Positions 44,874 through 55,654 of a DNA stretch of 64,000 bases are shown in pieces (the first letter of the stretch is position 1; each line of letters opens with the position of its first letter). The stretch covers positions 1,866,723-1,930,722 of the forward strand of contig NC_134525.1 in NCBI RefSeq assembly GCF_027942865.1, read 5' to 3'. The stretch comes from Odontesthes bonariensis (lineage: Eukaryota > Chordata > Actinopteri > Atheriniformes > Atherinopsidae). The position numbers and the translations under genes were made by a program. The notes under the pieces are model-generated. The model was not told where the DNA came from. It did no database searches and was given only the letters and a program-made list of their open reading frames with translations.

Positions 44874-45113
44874 GGTGAATCAGTGAATCTATGATCGATC
44901 GTGGGGTCTATTTAAGCAAGCCGTGTGCAGCACTTATCCAGGATCGCTTTCACCTGGCTTAATGAATCCGTGTCTGCTCATCCTGGCTTGGCCTTTGTGC
45001 AACCAACTAAGCCTGGGCGCCATGTTTTGGATTCCTTGAACCTGGCTAAGTAATTCATCCTGGATGTCTAAATCCTACTTTTGTGCAACGGGCCCCAGGA
45101 CAGGGCCTGCACT

Positions 45114-45272
45114 GTGACCAATGAGCTGGCAGCGTATTCTAGTGTGTGAATATGCTGCCAGCTCATTGGTCACAGAGCAGGACAGGGCTTGCTCTGTGAC
45201 CAATGAGCTGGCAGCGTATTTATGGTGTGTGAATATGCTGTCAGCTCATTGGTCACAGAGCAGGACAGGGCC
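45114..45272. repeat. Hairpin-forming repeat, copies 2 and 3 in tandem
   Basis: Each copy has left arm GTGACCAATGAGCTGGCAGC plus a further gtattc, and the complementary right arm gaatatGCTGCCAGCTCATT onward to ggtcac, with only ~6 unpaired bases between. Units are ~83 bp including the linker cagagcaggacagggc. One base differs in the stem of copy 3 (gctgtcagc). Confidence 0.9.
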
Positions 45273-45874
45273 TGGGAACAAGTTTACCGTACATTTTCAT
45301 TTAAAGCCCCGTTATTCATTTCCATTGGCATGATACTGACTATTTTTAGACTCTCACAGTAATACGGGACAAAGTGCGTCCCTTTTCAGCTCAATACGGG
45401 ACAGGTGCTGTTGTTTCTAAATACGGGACGATTCCGCTTTTCAAGGAACGGTTGGCAACCCTAACTGGAGGAGCTAGCGATTAGCTCCACGGCTAAACGT
45501 TTAGCTGCTGTGGTCGTAACCGTTATTTCCTCCAAAGACTCTCCACTTGCTTCAGCTTATTTTTTACATTAAACACATCTGACCTCAGAACAAAACTCAA
45601 GGAGAGAAGCAGAAGACAACATTCAGGAAACAACATGATGCATTTAAGATGAATCCAACTTGTGCTAACGTTAGCTTGGTAGTTACCTTTGAACGGCTCC
45701 AGGAAACAAACTCTGTTATGAAGCTGGAACACTTTTCCGACAAAGCAGAGAGCGTCTAAATTCTAATCCAGCACCCAAAAATCCTCCATGTCACTCGTTT
45801 ATTTTGAATTTCCGTAACATTAAGAACCGTTTAAACCACAAATCTCCATCTTCGCATTCTCTCTCTATTTCGTT
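45273..45874. other. No supported gene
   Basis: 'atacgggac' occurs three times (45361-45430) before 'ggttggcaaccct', like the end of a hAT-type element. Around 45470-45780 a short minus-strand exon with donor (ttcaaaggtaac) is possible but has no domain. Confidence 0.3.
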
Positions 45875-46381
45875 TTTTTTTTATTGGCGGTTGGTAAACA
45901 ACTTAAAGAAGCATTACCGCCACCAACTGGTAAGGAGTGTGGATCACATCAAAAAAATAAAATAAAAATGATTTGTAGCACATGTCATGTACAAACAGTT
46001 CAAAGTGCTTTACATAAAATAAAAGCATTGCAGCAGGGAGTGGAAGAAGCATTAAAAATACATAAAAGAATATAAAGAGAAACAAATAAAATAATTTAAA
46101 TGAATTTAAAAACAAGCAACAGTCCAGATAAGTTCAAAGATATCGTGCAGATTTCATGCATAGACACATGAGAACAGAAATGTTTTTAACCTGGATTTAA
46201 AAATGTCTCCATTTGGTGAAAGTTTAATCTCCACTGGCAGTTTGTTCCACTTGTTTGCAGCATAACAGCTAAATGCTGCTTCTCCATGTTTAGTCTGGAC
46301 TCTGGACTGGACCAGCTGACCTGAGTCCACATGACAATTATATATACCTATATTTATATATACTTGTATATATATATACAC
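45875..46381 (-). mobile_element. LINE tails: I/Nimb-like 3' end followed by L2-like 3' end
   Basis: Bases 45875-45950 carry 'cattaccgccaccaactggt', also present as 'cactaccgccaccagctggt' near 46921, which is a shared LINE 3' end. From ~45968 to 46340 an L2-like copy on the minus strand encodes DSGQLVQSRVQTKHGEAA, CYAANKWNKLPVEIKLSP and FKSRLKTFLFSC before the stop, then its 3' UTR. The copies at 56620 and 58490 are almost identical. A (TA)-rich tract follows at 46340-46480. Confidence 0.75.
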
Positions 46382-46484
46382 ACATATCCACCCTTATATC
46401 TATATATTCCTACACTGTTACATATTCCCTACTCATATACACTCATTTATATACTCTTATATATACTAAATTCTATTATACAAC

Positions 46485-46960
46485 CTACACTGTTTTAAAT
46501 AATAAAAAAATAACCTGATATCCTCTGTTTCCTGATTCTTTTTGCAATAAATCTACTATATCCAATTTCATTTTCACCCTACTAAGATTTCTAATTAAAT
46601 TATTTCTCTGAGCCTGATAATTCCAACAATATAAAATAACATGTTCAATTATCTTCCCCACACTCACATTTCCCTGACTGATGTTTTCCTATCATATATA
46701 GGTTTTTATTCAATCCATTATGTCCAATTCTAAGTCTTTTTATAATTGTCTCTTCTCTCCTACTTCTTTCTGTTCTTCTCATTTTCCCTATTTTCCTTTG
46801 TATTTATACAACCAACGTCCTTTTCTTTCTTCCTCCCATAACTTTTGCCATCTCTCTTCCTCTTCGCATTCTTCTTCTGCTATTTGTTTTTAATAGGGGT
46901 TAGCAAACAACGTCATCGTGCACTACCGCCACCAGCTGGTGAAGAGTGTAGCTCCAGACA
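46485..46960 (-). mobile_element. I/Nimb-group LINE, 3' terminal fragment
   Basis: On the minus strand: RRTERSRREETIIKRLRIGHNGLNKNLYMIG, then GKCECGED and, in another frame, KIIEHVILYCWNYQAQRNNL. The pattern 'E-x2-I-x-RLRIGH...LN...G-C-C...EHV-L-C' is that of RNase H-carrying I-group LINEs near their C-terminus. 'actaccgccaccagctgg' near 46921-46938 is the shared 3'-end motif. The order relative to this tail suggests rearrangement. Inactive. Confidence 0.55.
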
Positions 46961-47430
46961 GCCGCATCTGATCTGATAACTTACATCTCCTGAGCTTCTT
47001 CAAAAAATCCCTGAAGTCAAACTGTACTTTTTTCTTTATAAACAATTAATGTTGCTGCAGAAATACTATTTTCTGTCTGTCAAACTGTGTTATCTTTGGG
47101 CAGTTTCCCCGTATTTACTTACATAACGGCGCAGTGACATCAGATTGAGCTGATTATTGGTAAATCCATTCCCAGTTTCTCTGTGAAGGAAGCAGTTCTA
47201 GTCTTAGAAACTATTTTCACAACACCCATAACATCCAGACCTTACGGCAGAGACTGAGGTGGTTTTGCACATCTGGAACAGCTGGGTCATGTGCATTTTT
47301 TTCTTTTTTTGCCAGTGTATTTGATCTATTTTTAAAATATTATGGTCTGTATATTACTTTTATCTGTCATATTTTAATCTGTTCTTACCTTACGTGCCCA
47401 AAGACTACGGGTGGAAATGATCAAATGTTG
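46961..47430. other. No supported gene
   Basis: No domain is recognised. A 50-bp piece at 47052-47100 ('gctgcagaaatac...gtgttatctttg') is repeated at 56397-56445. Confidence 0.35.
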
Positions 47431-47900
47431 CTACAACCTGGCACAAGGCATCTCTTCTCTCACGATTAATGCTTTTGTGCATTGTCCCTGTTTTAAATAA
47501 ATAAATAAATAAAGGAAATTAAAGGAAATAGAGGCAGCTGGTACCCCACTCACAAAAAGTCGGTTTGTTGGACTATTTCTGGGACATGGTTCAGGCTCTC
47601 GGCTCCTTCTAATTTCCCAGGTGAGAGTGGTTACCAAACAGAAAGGCTGCAGGATAGTATCTGACTCGGCGGTTTCTGAAGAGGAAAACCGGCTTGACAA
47701 GGCATCGGGTTTGATATTATGAGGTCATATTGTCCAAAAGACAAAGCCAAGCGTGCCGGATGAAAGTTCAGTCTTTCAGCTGATCTGAGGTAAGAGAGAT
47801 TCTTGTGGTCTGTGCACACAAGAAAGGGAAACTTCTCTCCTTTGAGCCAGTGCCAACATTGCTCCAGAGCTAACTTTATAGTGAGAAGTTTGCTGGTATT
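47431..47900 (-). pseudogene. Ty3/gypsy polyprotein fragment (RNase H region)
   Basis: The minus frame ending near 47640 reads LLTIKLALEQCWHWLKGE, FLVCTDHKNLSYLRSAERLN and RLALSFGQYDLII, the RNase H domain after the RT in Ty3/gypsy pol (conserved TDHKNL). Another frame continues IKPDALSSRF and then, up to ~47540, TLTWEIRRS...NRLFV, as in the linker to integrase. About 10 residues are lost with a frameshift near 47715, and the sequence is cut off at both ends. It is a short remnant of a retrotransposon. Confidence 0.75.
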
Positions 47901-48020
47901 GGGGGTTAGCACCATTGCCTCACAGCATGAGGGTTGCTGGTTTGAATCCCAGCGGGGGCCTTTCTGTGTCTTGTTTGCATGTTTCTCCGTGCATGCGTAG
48001 GTTTTCCCACCTGGTTGGGT
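47895..48020 (+). mobile_element. tRNA-like SINE head
   Basis: 'gggggttagcaccattgcctcacagca' followed by 'gggttgctggtttgaatccc' looks like pol III A- and B-box sequence: the B box is ggtttgaatcc, one base off GGTTCGAATCC. It continues with 'tgcatgtttctccgtgcatgcg', a known fish SINE-type body. Its tail is lost. Confidence 0.6.
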
Positions 48021-48467
48021 TTATTAGAGACTTTAAATCGTCCCGAGGAGTCAGTGTGAGCGCGTATGATTGGGATTTTTCTACATATTTCTGTTTTGTC
48101 AATTTAATAACAAAAACTCGAAATAAAAACAAAGAGAAATACTTTCCTTAAAAGTTGTATTTGTTCTGAAAACCTACATTTGTTCTCACATGAAACACGA
48201 TGAACGCTCCAATTTATTATGATCCTGGAAATCTCATCACAGACTTCCTCATTTATTGACAAACAGCAACAACAGAGTCTGTGATAAAGGAAGGTCTGAG
48301 AAACAACAACATACAGACACACCAGCACCAGGATCCGGCTGATGTTTAGAGCTCAGAGAAGTTTAGATTTTCATATTTCTGTGAATCAAACTCCTCATCA
48401 GCAGTGATATCCTCCATGGCTGCACAGACACAGGAAACAGCAGCAAATAAACAGAAGAACTTCCACT
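48021..48467. other. No separate gene; likely 3' flank of the PRY-SPRY exon
   Basis: This lies downstream (minus sense) of the stop at 48468 and is probably 3' UTR in part. No domain is seen. Confidence 0.35.
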
Positions 48468-49217
48468 TTATTTGAGCTCACACAACTCTGCTGAGTCTCC
48501 AGTCCATCCGATCCTGATCCCAGCGCAGAGCGGCTGAGTGAATGTGGTCTGCACTCTGTGGAGGAGAGTCATGGTTCCAGAGACGCTGTAGAAGGACAGA
48601 ATACCTGCTCTGTGATCCAGGTACACTCCCACTCTGGAGGAACCAGGACCTGAGATGGAGGTTTTCATATTGTTGGACCTAAATTCATTATGGGTTTGGT
48701 AACATCTCAGTGCCCAGGACCTGTCATTAAACCCAAACGCACATTCATTCACCCCTCCTGCTCTGCTGATGTTCTTGTATGCGACTGCTACATCGACTCC
48801 TCCTCCTCTCCTCTCCACCTCCCAGTAACAACGTCCAGTCAGACTCTCTCTGCTCAGGACCTGCCAACAGCCAGAGAATCTGTCTGCATGAGCAGAATAA
48901 GACTGTTCTTCTTTCAGCACCGTCACTCTTCTGTTCCCCTCTGACAGCAACAGACGTGTGTGGGCTGTGTTTGGATCCAGAGTGATTTCACATGAATATC
49001 TTAAGAATCCAGCTCTGCTCTCTGGTTCTGGTTCTGGTCCTGGTTCTGGTCCTGGTCCTGGTTCTGGTTCTGGCCCATCATAATGAGGCTGAAGGTGTTC
49101 CTCACAGTAAGAGGCCGGACAGGATAAACAGGACTCGGTGGCCATTTCCTCCTTTTGGCCGAGCAGTGTGTGACGCTCAGAGCAGAACCAGCGTCTGTGC
49201 TGCAAAACAAACTCCAC
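48468..49217 (-). CDS. TRIM-like protein: B-box remnant plus PRY-SPRY (B30.2), last exon
   Basis: The minus frame is open to TAA at 48468-48470. Residues ~9-45 (CSERHTLLGQKEEMATESC...CPASYCEEHLQPHY) look like a B-box: SYCEEHLQPHY is typical of fish TRIM/finTRIM proteins. A Pro/Glu/Gly linker from a GGACCA-type repeat follows (49018-49075). A PRY-SPRY domain ends the protein: LDPNTAHTRLLLSEGN, YWEVERRGGGVDVAVAY, FGFNDRSWAL, VGVYLDHRAGILSFYSVSG, ending AELCELK. B30.2 domains bind partner proteins, often in innate immunity. No RING or coiled coil is seen upstream. 'gtttgttttgcag' inside the first codons could be a splice acceptor, so the true exon start may be ~49199. It could be a functional gene or a shuffled fragment. 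Confidence 0.7.
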   Translation of the reverse strand: MEFVLQHRRWFCSERHTLLGQKEEMATESCLSCPASYCEEHLQPHYDGPEPEPGPGPEPGPEPEPESRAGFLRYSCEITLDPNTAHTRLLLSEGNRRVTVLKEEQSYSAHADRFSGCWQVLSRESLTGRCYWEVERRGGGVDVAVAYKNISRAGGVNECAFGFNDRSWALRCYQTHNEFRSNNMKTSISGPGSSRVGVYLDHRAGILSFYSVSGTMTLLHRVQTTFTQPLCAGIRIGWTGDSAELCELK

Positions 49218-51237
49218 CTCCGGTTACTGCAGCTGATCCTCACTGCGTGGGGCTCGATGGCTCCTCTACTGTCACGCGTTGGTTTCACACATACTCACAC
49301 TTACAGATCAGTTAGGGGAGGGAACAAGGAAGTTGCCTTCATTTAAAGGGACAGCGCTGGTTTCACCTCGATCCAGGCAGGATTGTTCAAGCGGTGGGTT
49401 GGACGCTCAGAGGCCTCATCAACCTTGTAGCACCCACAGTTGCAGATATGCAACAAGCTTTTTATTTATCTACATTGTTTATTTACATTATAAGAGAGCC
49501 CGCAGAAAATACACAAGAGAAGAAGAGAGTCCAGTACATTTGCATGAAAAGGACATTTTTTCTTTACTTTGAAAGTAACCAAATGGAAAAGGATTTAATT
49601 CTTTTGTACAACTTGTTTTATTTTTAGGTAAATTTCATTTCCACAAAAAGGAAATGGACCGACAGCAAAGCAAATTTTACATTTTTTTTAGAAAATAACT
49701 ATATCAATACAACACCGACATCAATGGTCCAGAAATGCCCAAGGCTTTAAAAACAAACTTTATTTTGGAAAAACTTTTATTTGATTGATATGTTTTTCTT
49801 TAGTGATGCATGATGTTTCTATACTCTTTTTACATTTATACTTTTATACATATATATAAATATATATATTTTTTCTTCCCCTGGCTAAACAGTTTTATGT
49901 ATAGAATTGTCAAAGTTTGAAAAAAAAAAAAAAAAAATTTTTTTCACTGGGACAGGGCTAAAAAATAAAAAATAAATAAAATCTGCAGAAAATACGCCAA
50001 GAGAAGAGTGTCCGCAGGAAATTATTTTTTATTATTATTATTGAAACGGCACATATTTATATGGAAGCCTGTTTCCGCCACTTAATATAAAAATTAAGAT
50101 ATACTAACTTAGTGTCTCATTTGAAAATGACAGTGTTACATTTAAAGGGAATAAACAATAAGCTCTTAGTTTTGTGATTGAAATTTGATCAAATGTACTT
50201 AAGTTATCATTTTATTTTGTCTCCCAGGAAAAAGATTGTTTGTTAAACATTTTTTTATGAAAAAAATATTTTTTTAAATCTAAAACTAGGATTCCCTGGA
50301 CTGATAGAGGGGGTAGTTGGTGCAGATGTTTGAGTCAATGAACCGTTTGCCTGCAGTTACAACTTTGAGCCACACGAGGGAGCCAGTGAGCCAGGTTACC
50401 TCCCGCCTGCAGAGTGAAGAGCTTTCCAGATAAAGTCACACATCCTTCTCCTCCTTGAAGTCACAACTCACAACAGATTTTAAATCCCAGTTCAGAGAAC
50501 CTCACCCATAGAACCATCACTGCGTACATCTAATTTGATTTAGTATTTGAGATTCTATCAATCATATGTTCTGACTTTTTTAGTAACAACTAGTAAGTGC
50601 CCAACTCACACTTGAGGTAACACAAAAGATCTGATTGTAAGAGCCTTCGTGTTGTTGTTGATCTTTTTGTTAGATCTAGCAGTGTCTGATCACTTCTGCA
50701 TTTCCAACGGTGAGAGCAAATCTGTATAGTTGTATAGCCACCAGGGTCTATTTAAAAAAGCAAACAAAAAGAGAAACAAGGATCTTAAATCATAGAATAC
50801 AGGAGTCGCTGATCTACCTTGGACTGTATCAGTTAGGTTTTTGTAAATGAATGAGTTTGGTGCTTTAAATAACATGTAAACTCATGTTAAAACACCTGAA
50901 TCACACCAAAACACAAGAAACCTGCAGATCAAATTAGTAGTTATTTAGCAATTCTGGTACTTGTAAAATTAGACATTTTGTCAATGGAGTCTGGTGACTG
51001 TTTTTGGCTTCAACCGCTCGTTTAAAACAGCAAGTATAGCATTTAAAATGTGTTTGTTCTGCATTAAAAAAAGAACATTTTGTGTGTTTTACTTGTTGCT
51101 GTTTATTATTACATTTTATAATACGTAGAAGCTTACTAAACAGTAGCTGGTCACCCTGGAAAAGATGAGTCTTTGACTATTCTTTGCTCTATAACAGTTG
51201 GTTCTCCAATTGTTGTTAGAAATTCATACTTGAAAGG
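49218..51237. other. No supported gene
   Basis: Up to ~49300 the strand upstream of the PRY-SPRY exon shows no RING domain. A piece 'gcagaaaatac-caagagaaga' occurs at 49502-49525 and again at 49983-50005. The A/T-rich rest, with long A/T runs near 49920, has no recognisable coding frame. Confidence 0.4.
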
Positions 51238-52212
51238 GAGTCCTGTTAGCCTAGCAAGCTAGACCCGTACAGCAAAAAGCTGTACAGGGGTCTAGTGACG
51301 CTGGATAGCAGTGTGGGCGGGATAAACGGCTGTCTGTCAAGTTCAACGCCACGCAATAGGATGGCACAACAACCAATCAGAGCGATGAAGAAGTTTTATG
51401 TAGTCAACGCGACGGAATGTACATCGTGGTTTTTAGTCTATGGCCTGAAAAGCTGATTTCGCTTAAGCTCTAAACTCTGTAAACTTTAGCAACATCTGAA
51501 ACATTTTCAGGTGAGAAAGTAGTCGTTTAGATCCCCAACGTGTTGAAAACCTGACAAAATACCGGCTGTTTACAATTTTGTTCCCACGAATTCGGCGCTA
51601 GTAAAGCTAGCCGCAGTGAGCAACGCACTTCCTGTTTTGCCGTTTTGACTGCTCTCGTCCCGTTAACGGAATTTGACCGTTCAAATGCCTTACCGGAGAG
51701 TTTTGTCAGCTCTGAGACGAAGATCGGCCCGCCGTCTTCGGTACATCATGCTCGCAATCGACTGGGGATTGCTCTCAGATGTAAGTTTACTTTGTTTCCC
51801 TATAAAGCCAAAGAGAGCTAGCTAATGGAATGCAATATAACATACCCTACTGCCTGAAAATTGGAGTGAAAAATGGGCATCATTGAGCAACAAAGTTGTG
51901 AATTGATTTATTCTACAATTGATTTTATTTTATATTAAAAAAGCAAAATGGAAAGACTGTTCGCCGGGCAAAGCCATTGTTTACCTGTCTCTGGGACTTT
52001 TTTTTACCTCTCTCTGGAACTACACTCTGAAACGTCGCACCTCTGTCGTCATTAGGTAGCCCGGCCTCCGACCCCGCTCCTCACCATTTGATTGGCTCGA
52101 TTAAGTTTCGATTTTTAGCCTCGCAAAACGACCACAAGTGACTAGACTCACCCCGGAGCAAATTCCATTTGCGGTCGCTAGGGGCGTCTAGATTTCTAGG
52201 CTAGAGTCCTGT
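51238..52212. mobile_element. Inverted-repeat DNA transposon with 9-bp TSD
   Basis: The element is 51247-52203 (957 bp). It begins TAGCCTAGCAAGCTAGAC and ends, in complement, TAGCCTAGAAATCTAGAC. GAGTCCTGT occurs on both sides (51238-51246, 52204-52212). A 9-bp duplication is typical of Mutator-like elements, while hAT and P elements use 8 bp (AGTCCTGT would also be possible). An ATG at 51685 opens a basic frame of ~32 residues (MPYRRVLSALRRRSARRLRY) ending at a gtaagt donor, perhaps the first exon of a lost transposase. The superfamily is not settled. Confidence 0.75.
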
Positions 52213-53526
52213 GGGAACAGCATTAGAAAGCTGCTTTCATAGGTTTTGTTCTGTGTGGACTCTGCAGGTCCATTACGATGGTTTTATTCTGGCTTAACGG
52301 TGAAAGTAGAAATGGAAATCCCAGTATTGTTTCTGTGCCTGTGTAAGCAGACTCATGTCATCCTGCAGGAGGCGGTGAAGCTCCACAGAAAGCTCAGTGC
52401 GCGTGGTGTTTCTCTTTGTGGAAAGGGACCCCAGAGGTCATCTTCCTTTCCTCCTGTGTGAACCGATGACTCAAACTGTGAGCTAAAGTTGTTTGTGTGC
52501 AAGTTATATTTGACTCTTTGTTGTCAGCCACCATCAGCCGCCTCTTTGCTTTGATTTTAGGTCACTTTTGCACCGACTTCCTTAAATCAGTCTAAAAGCA
52601 GCTCGGCTCTTTAAAATAGAAACAATTAGTCCCGGCTTGACATTCATCTCTTTCTCTCTTTCATTCCTCCTGCCGTTTCCTCCTCCTCCTCCTTTTTTTT
52701 GTACTTTTGCATTTCTTCTTTTTTAGAAGTAGGCCGTCTGATCTGAGCTGATTCGTCAGCTGTGATATCTCTGCTGCACTCGTCTGATTTTTGGCCTCAA
52801 ACAGGAAGAAAGACTGTTGATTTGTCACCTTTCACAGCCGGAGTGTTTTATGTTTAAGATGTGTTCAAGGATGTGATTGTTCCACATATTTTATAGGAAA
52901 AAAAAACATTCAATTAGTTGAGTTTTTTGAAGAGCCTTTTGACTTGAGAGGTTTTGTTGCTGACATGTTTTTTGTTGTTATAACTCATTTGTTGAGATAC
53001 TCATTGGGCGGCTCGCATTGTAGCTTATAACGATATGGTAACAATAACAATACATCTTTTCAAATAACACACAGCGAATACTGCACAGTGTTAAGTATTT
53101 TTATTAAGTATTAATTAAGGCTTAATGGTGTTTCCTAAAGGGGGCTCAGGAAAGTCGAGGACATGCACGCCAGCTTCTGCTCATCCCAGTATTAAGGTAA
53201 ATGTGGTCTTAACTGAAAATGTATTGGCTGTGTTGTTTAATTTTTTGTGGGATGTTTTATATGTAGAAATGCATATTTGCAAAAAGGAGACTTTAGTATG
53301 TTGTGGTAAAAGTGGCTCTAACCTTGATTTTGCTGCCAATGTGGCTCTGGTGAAATAAATAGTGAGTATCACTGCTTTAACTGATAAAATGTTCAATGAA
53401 AACTGGAAAAATTAAACTAGAATTATGGTTGAATGAAAGTAGGATGTTCTGATTCTGCTTCGAAGTCAAAAAGAAAATTGTTTGATACCTCTGGAGTATA
53501 AGGCCAGAGAACACGGCCATCTTTAT
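52213..53526. other. No supported gene
   Basis: Short frames only (52246-52461, 53125-53358). There is a TCC-rich tract near 52678-52692. No domain is recognised. Confidence 0.4.
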
Positions 53527-53590
53527 TCTGCTACAGGACCAGGACCAGGACCAGGACCAGGACCAGAACCAGGACCAGGACCAGGACCTA
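53527..53590. repeat. GGACCA hexamer minisatellite
   Basis: About ten ccagga units occur with one ccagaa variant. The same hexamer family is found, in coding context, at 49018-49075. Confidence 0.95.
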
Positions 53591-54710
53591 AACACATTGT
53601 TCTCGGCTACCGTAATTGTTTTGGGGCCATTTTGACATTCAGTTTTTTTCCCAACCACCAAAGATCTCACGTTTTTAACTTTTTGGATGGAGCATCTCCA
53701 CCTTTGACCCCAGATCTGTGTTTCCAGATATCAGAGTCGAGCTGTAAAACGGTCGTAACGTGCACAGGACTCCATCCTTTAAAGCGGATTGCATGAAATA
53801 TGACTGTCTCAATGACTTCAACTGTCTTCCAGGCTGAACACAGTTCTATTTAGCTGTGCATGTGACACCTGAAAGTATTTTATCTGCACTCTTTACTTTT
53901 AAATTAATTAATTAATGATTATTTTTTATATTTTTATTTTTCCCCCTCTTCTTCGATTGCTTTTAACTGCGTTTTATTTTTTATCTTTTAAATGCCTTGT
54001 GTTTATGCAAAGCACATTGAGTTGCCTGTGGTATGAAATAAATAAAGATGCCTTGCCTTTGGGTAAAACCCTTGCCGTATCATTCCACTCGAAGGGTTAA
54101 AAGACATTTCATGGTGTCTTATGAGCTGCTACTGGAGGGGCCAGAAAAAAGAACCCCTTAATGACCCTGGCTCCTCTGGTTTAGATGCAGTTTCCCCGCG
54201 CTGCCGCCAGAGGGCGCTGCCGCGCACCATGGAGAGCAGCCGTACCTAAAGAATATCAGCACAAACGGCACAATCAGGTGTTTGCTTCACGGGAAACTAT
54301 CCGGCTATAAAAAACTGGGGAATGGTTCCTCTCAGAAAGACTCGGGGACAGATGGGGAAGCTCCTTTTAACATCTGCTGAGGATGTCTGGCACCTCTCTG
54401 AATTTGTAGGCTGGCACGGAGGTTACATAACCGAGTAAACAAGCCGACGCTCACGCGCACACTTTGCCTCTCTCTCAGTTCAGTGCCTTGCTCAAGGGCA
54501 ATGCGGCAGCTCAGAGAGGACGGTCTGTTTAATCAGATGACATCAGCAGAGCTTAAGAGAGGTCATTAAGTAATAATTTAGTGTGAGCTGATTATAAAAA
54601 CAATTATTTCCAGCTTCTGAAATGTTGCTGATTTTGATCTTTGTGAATAACTTTGAAATTTGTTGATTCTTTTGTCTTTAAGCTCAGCCTTTTCTCCCTG
54701 TTTCCCTTCC
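53591..54710. other. No supported gene
   Basis: No domain is seen. Bases 54681-54714 (agctcagccttttctccctg onward) are repeated at 55871-55906, where they belong to the Tc1-like remnant. Confidence 0.35.
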
Positions 54711-55654
54711 TTAAAGGGACAGTTCGCCTCTTTAAAGGGACAGTTCGCCTCTTTTGACATGAAGCTGTGTGACATCCCATATCAGCAGCATCATTTCTGA
54801 ACATCTTCTTACCCCCTGCTGCGTCCTGTGAGCAGAGTTCCAGCCTCGTTTTGGTGTTGATGAAGGTAGTCCGGCTAGTTGGCTGGGGCTTAAAAAATAA
54901 AGCGTTTTCAGAATCAGAATCAGAATCGCTTTTATTGCCAGGTATGTGGACACACATGAGGAATTTAACTCCGGTTACACCTCGCTCTCTTTAGTGCAAC
55001 AAGTACAAAAATAGACAAAAATAGACATGGAACAAGGCTAAAGTAGAAAGTGCAAATTGGTGCATGGTGCAAAGATGGATAGTAAATATAAATACAGAGT
55101 TCACAGTATGGTAGGATGTATTATTCAGGAGATGAACAGATATACTGAAGTCCGGTTTTAGCTGTTTAACATAGTTTTGCTTCTCAGAACAATATGCGTT
55201 CACCAGAGTAATACATTTGCATCACAAAATGGTTCTCCAGGAAAAAGTCAGACCTCACAATCTCTTGGCCCTATTTTCTCTCCCTTCGTATCACTGCCTG
55301 CTGTGCAGACCGAGCAGCAAACACCGTAACAGGCGCGGCTGTCGGCTGGCGGCAGCAGGCAGTGATACGAAGGGAGAGAAAATAGGGCCAAGAGATTGTG
55401 AGGTCTGACTTTTTCCTGGAGAACCATTTTGTGATGCAAATGTATTACTCTGGTGAACGCATATTGTTCTGAGAAGCAAAACGCTTTATTTTTTAAACCC
55501 CAGCCAACTAGCCGGACTACCTTCATCAACACCAAAACTCAGCTGGAACTCTGCTCACAGGACGCAGCAGGGGGTAAGAAGATGTTCAGAAATGATGTTG
55601 CTGATATGGGATGTTACACAGCTTCATGTCAGAAGAGGCGAACTGTCCCTTTAA
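54711..55654. mobile_element. Palindromic TTAA element (foldback), one arm interrupted by a LINE tail
   Basis: The outer ends are TTAAAGGGACAGTTCGCCTC and its complement ending in TTAA at 55654. The right arm is 55353-55654 (302 bp). The left arm is 54711-54908 plus 55179-55303 (323 bp, or 302 after discounting a 21-bp terminal duplication at 54711-54731/54732-54752). The loop-side 125 bp are identical and the outer part differs at a handful of bases. The loop is 55304-55352. TTAA targets with AGGGACAG-like ends fit Kolobok or piggyBac-type MITEs. No transposase is present. Confidence 0.9.
54904..55178 (-). mobile_element. L2/CR1-type LINE or SINE tail inserted in the palindrome
   Basis: The insert is 54909-55173, with GTTTT on both sides (54904-54908, 55174-55178). 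It begins 'cagaatcagaatcagaatcg', then 'cttttattgccaggtatgtg' and 'aactccggtta', the complement of a common fish LINE 3' end. Because the right arm lacks it, the insertion happened after the palindrome formed. Confidence 0.85.

Larger units (their letters stand above)
42698..45096 (-). mobile_element. PIF/Harbinger transposon, nearly intact gene pair
   Basis: The left end GGGGCCCGTTGCACAAAAG and right end CTTTTGTGCAACGGGCCCC are exact complements. The interior (2,399 bp) holds a spliced HARBI1-like transposase and a MYB/SANT-like gene, both on the minus strand. Flanks are 'cagagca' and 'aggacaggg'. The uninterrupted sister repeats read cagagcaggacaggg, so the element sits inside one repeat unit with a very short duplication. 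'agg' on both sides is possible but offset from the terminal repeats. Only a few defects are seen, so the insertion is fairly young. Confidence 0.9.

Noticed and set aside
47895..48020. Functional tRNA gene
   Set aside because: A- and B-box-like words are present, but no cloverleaf can be formed and the sequence continues as a known SINE body.
55217..55535. Two nearly identical small proteins on opposite strands
   Set aside because: They are the same DNA read from both arms of the palindrome, not two genes.
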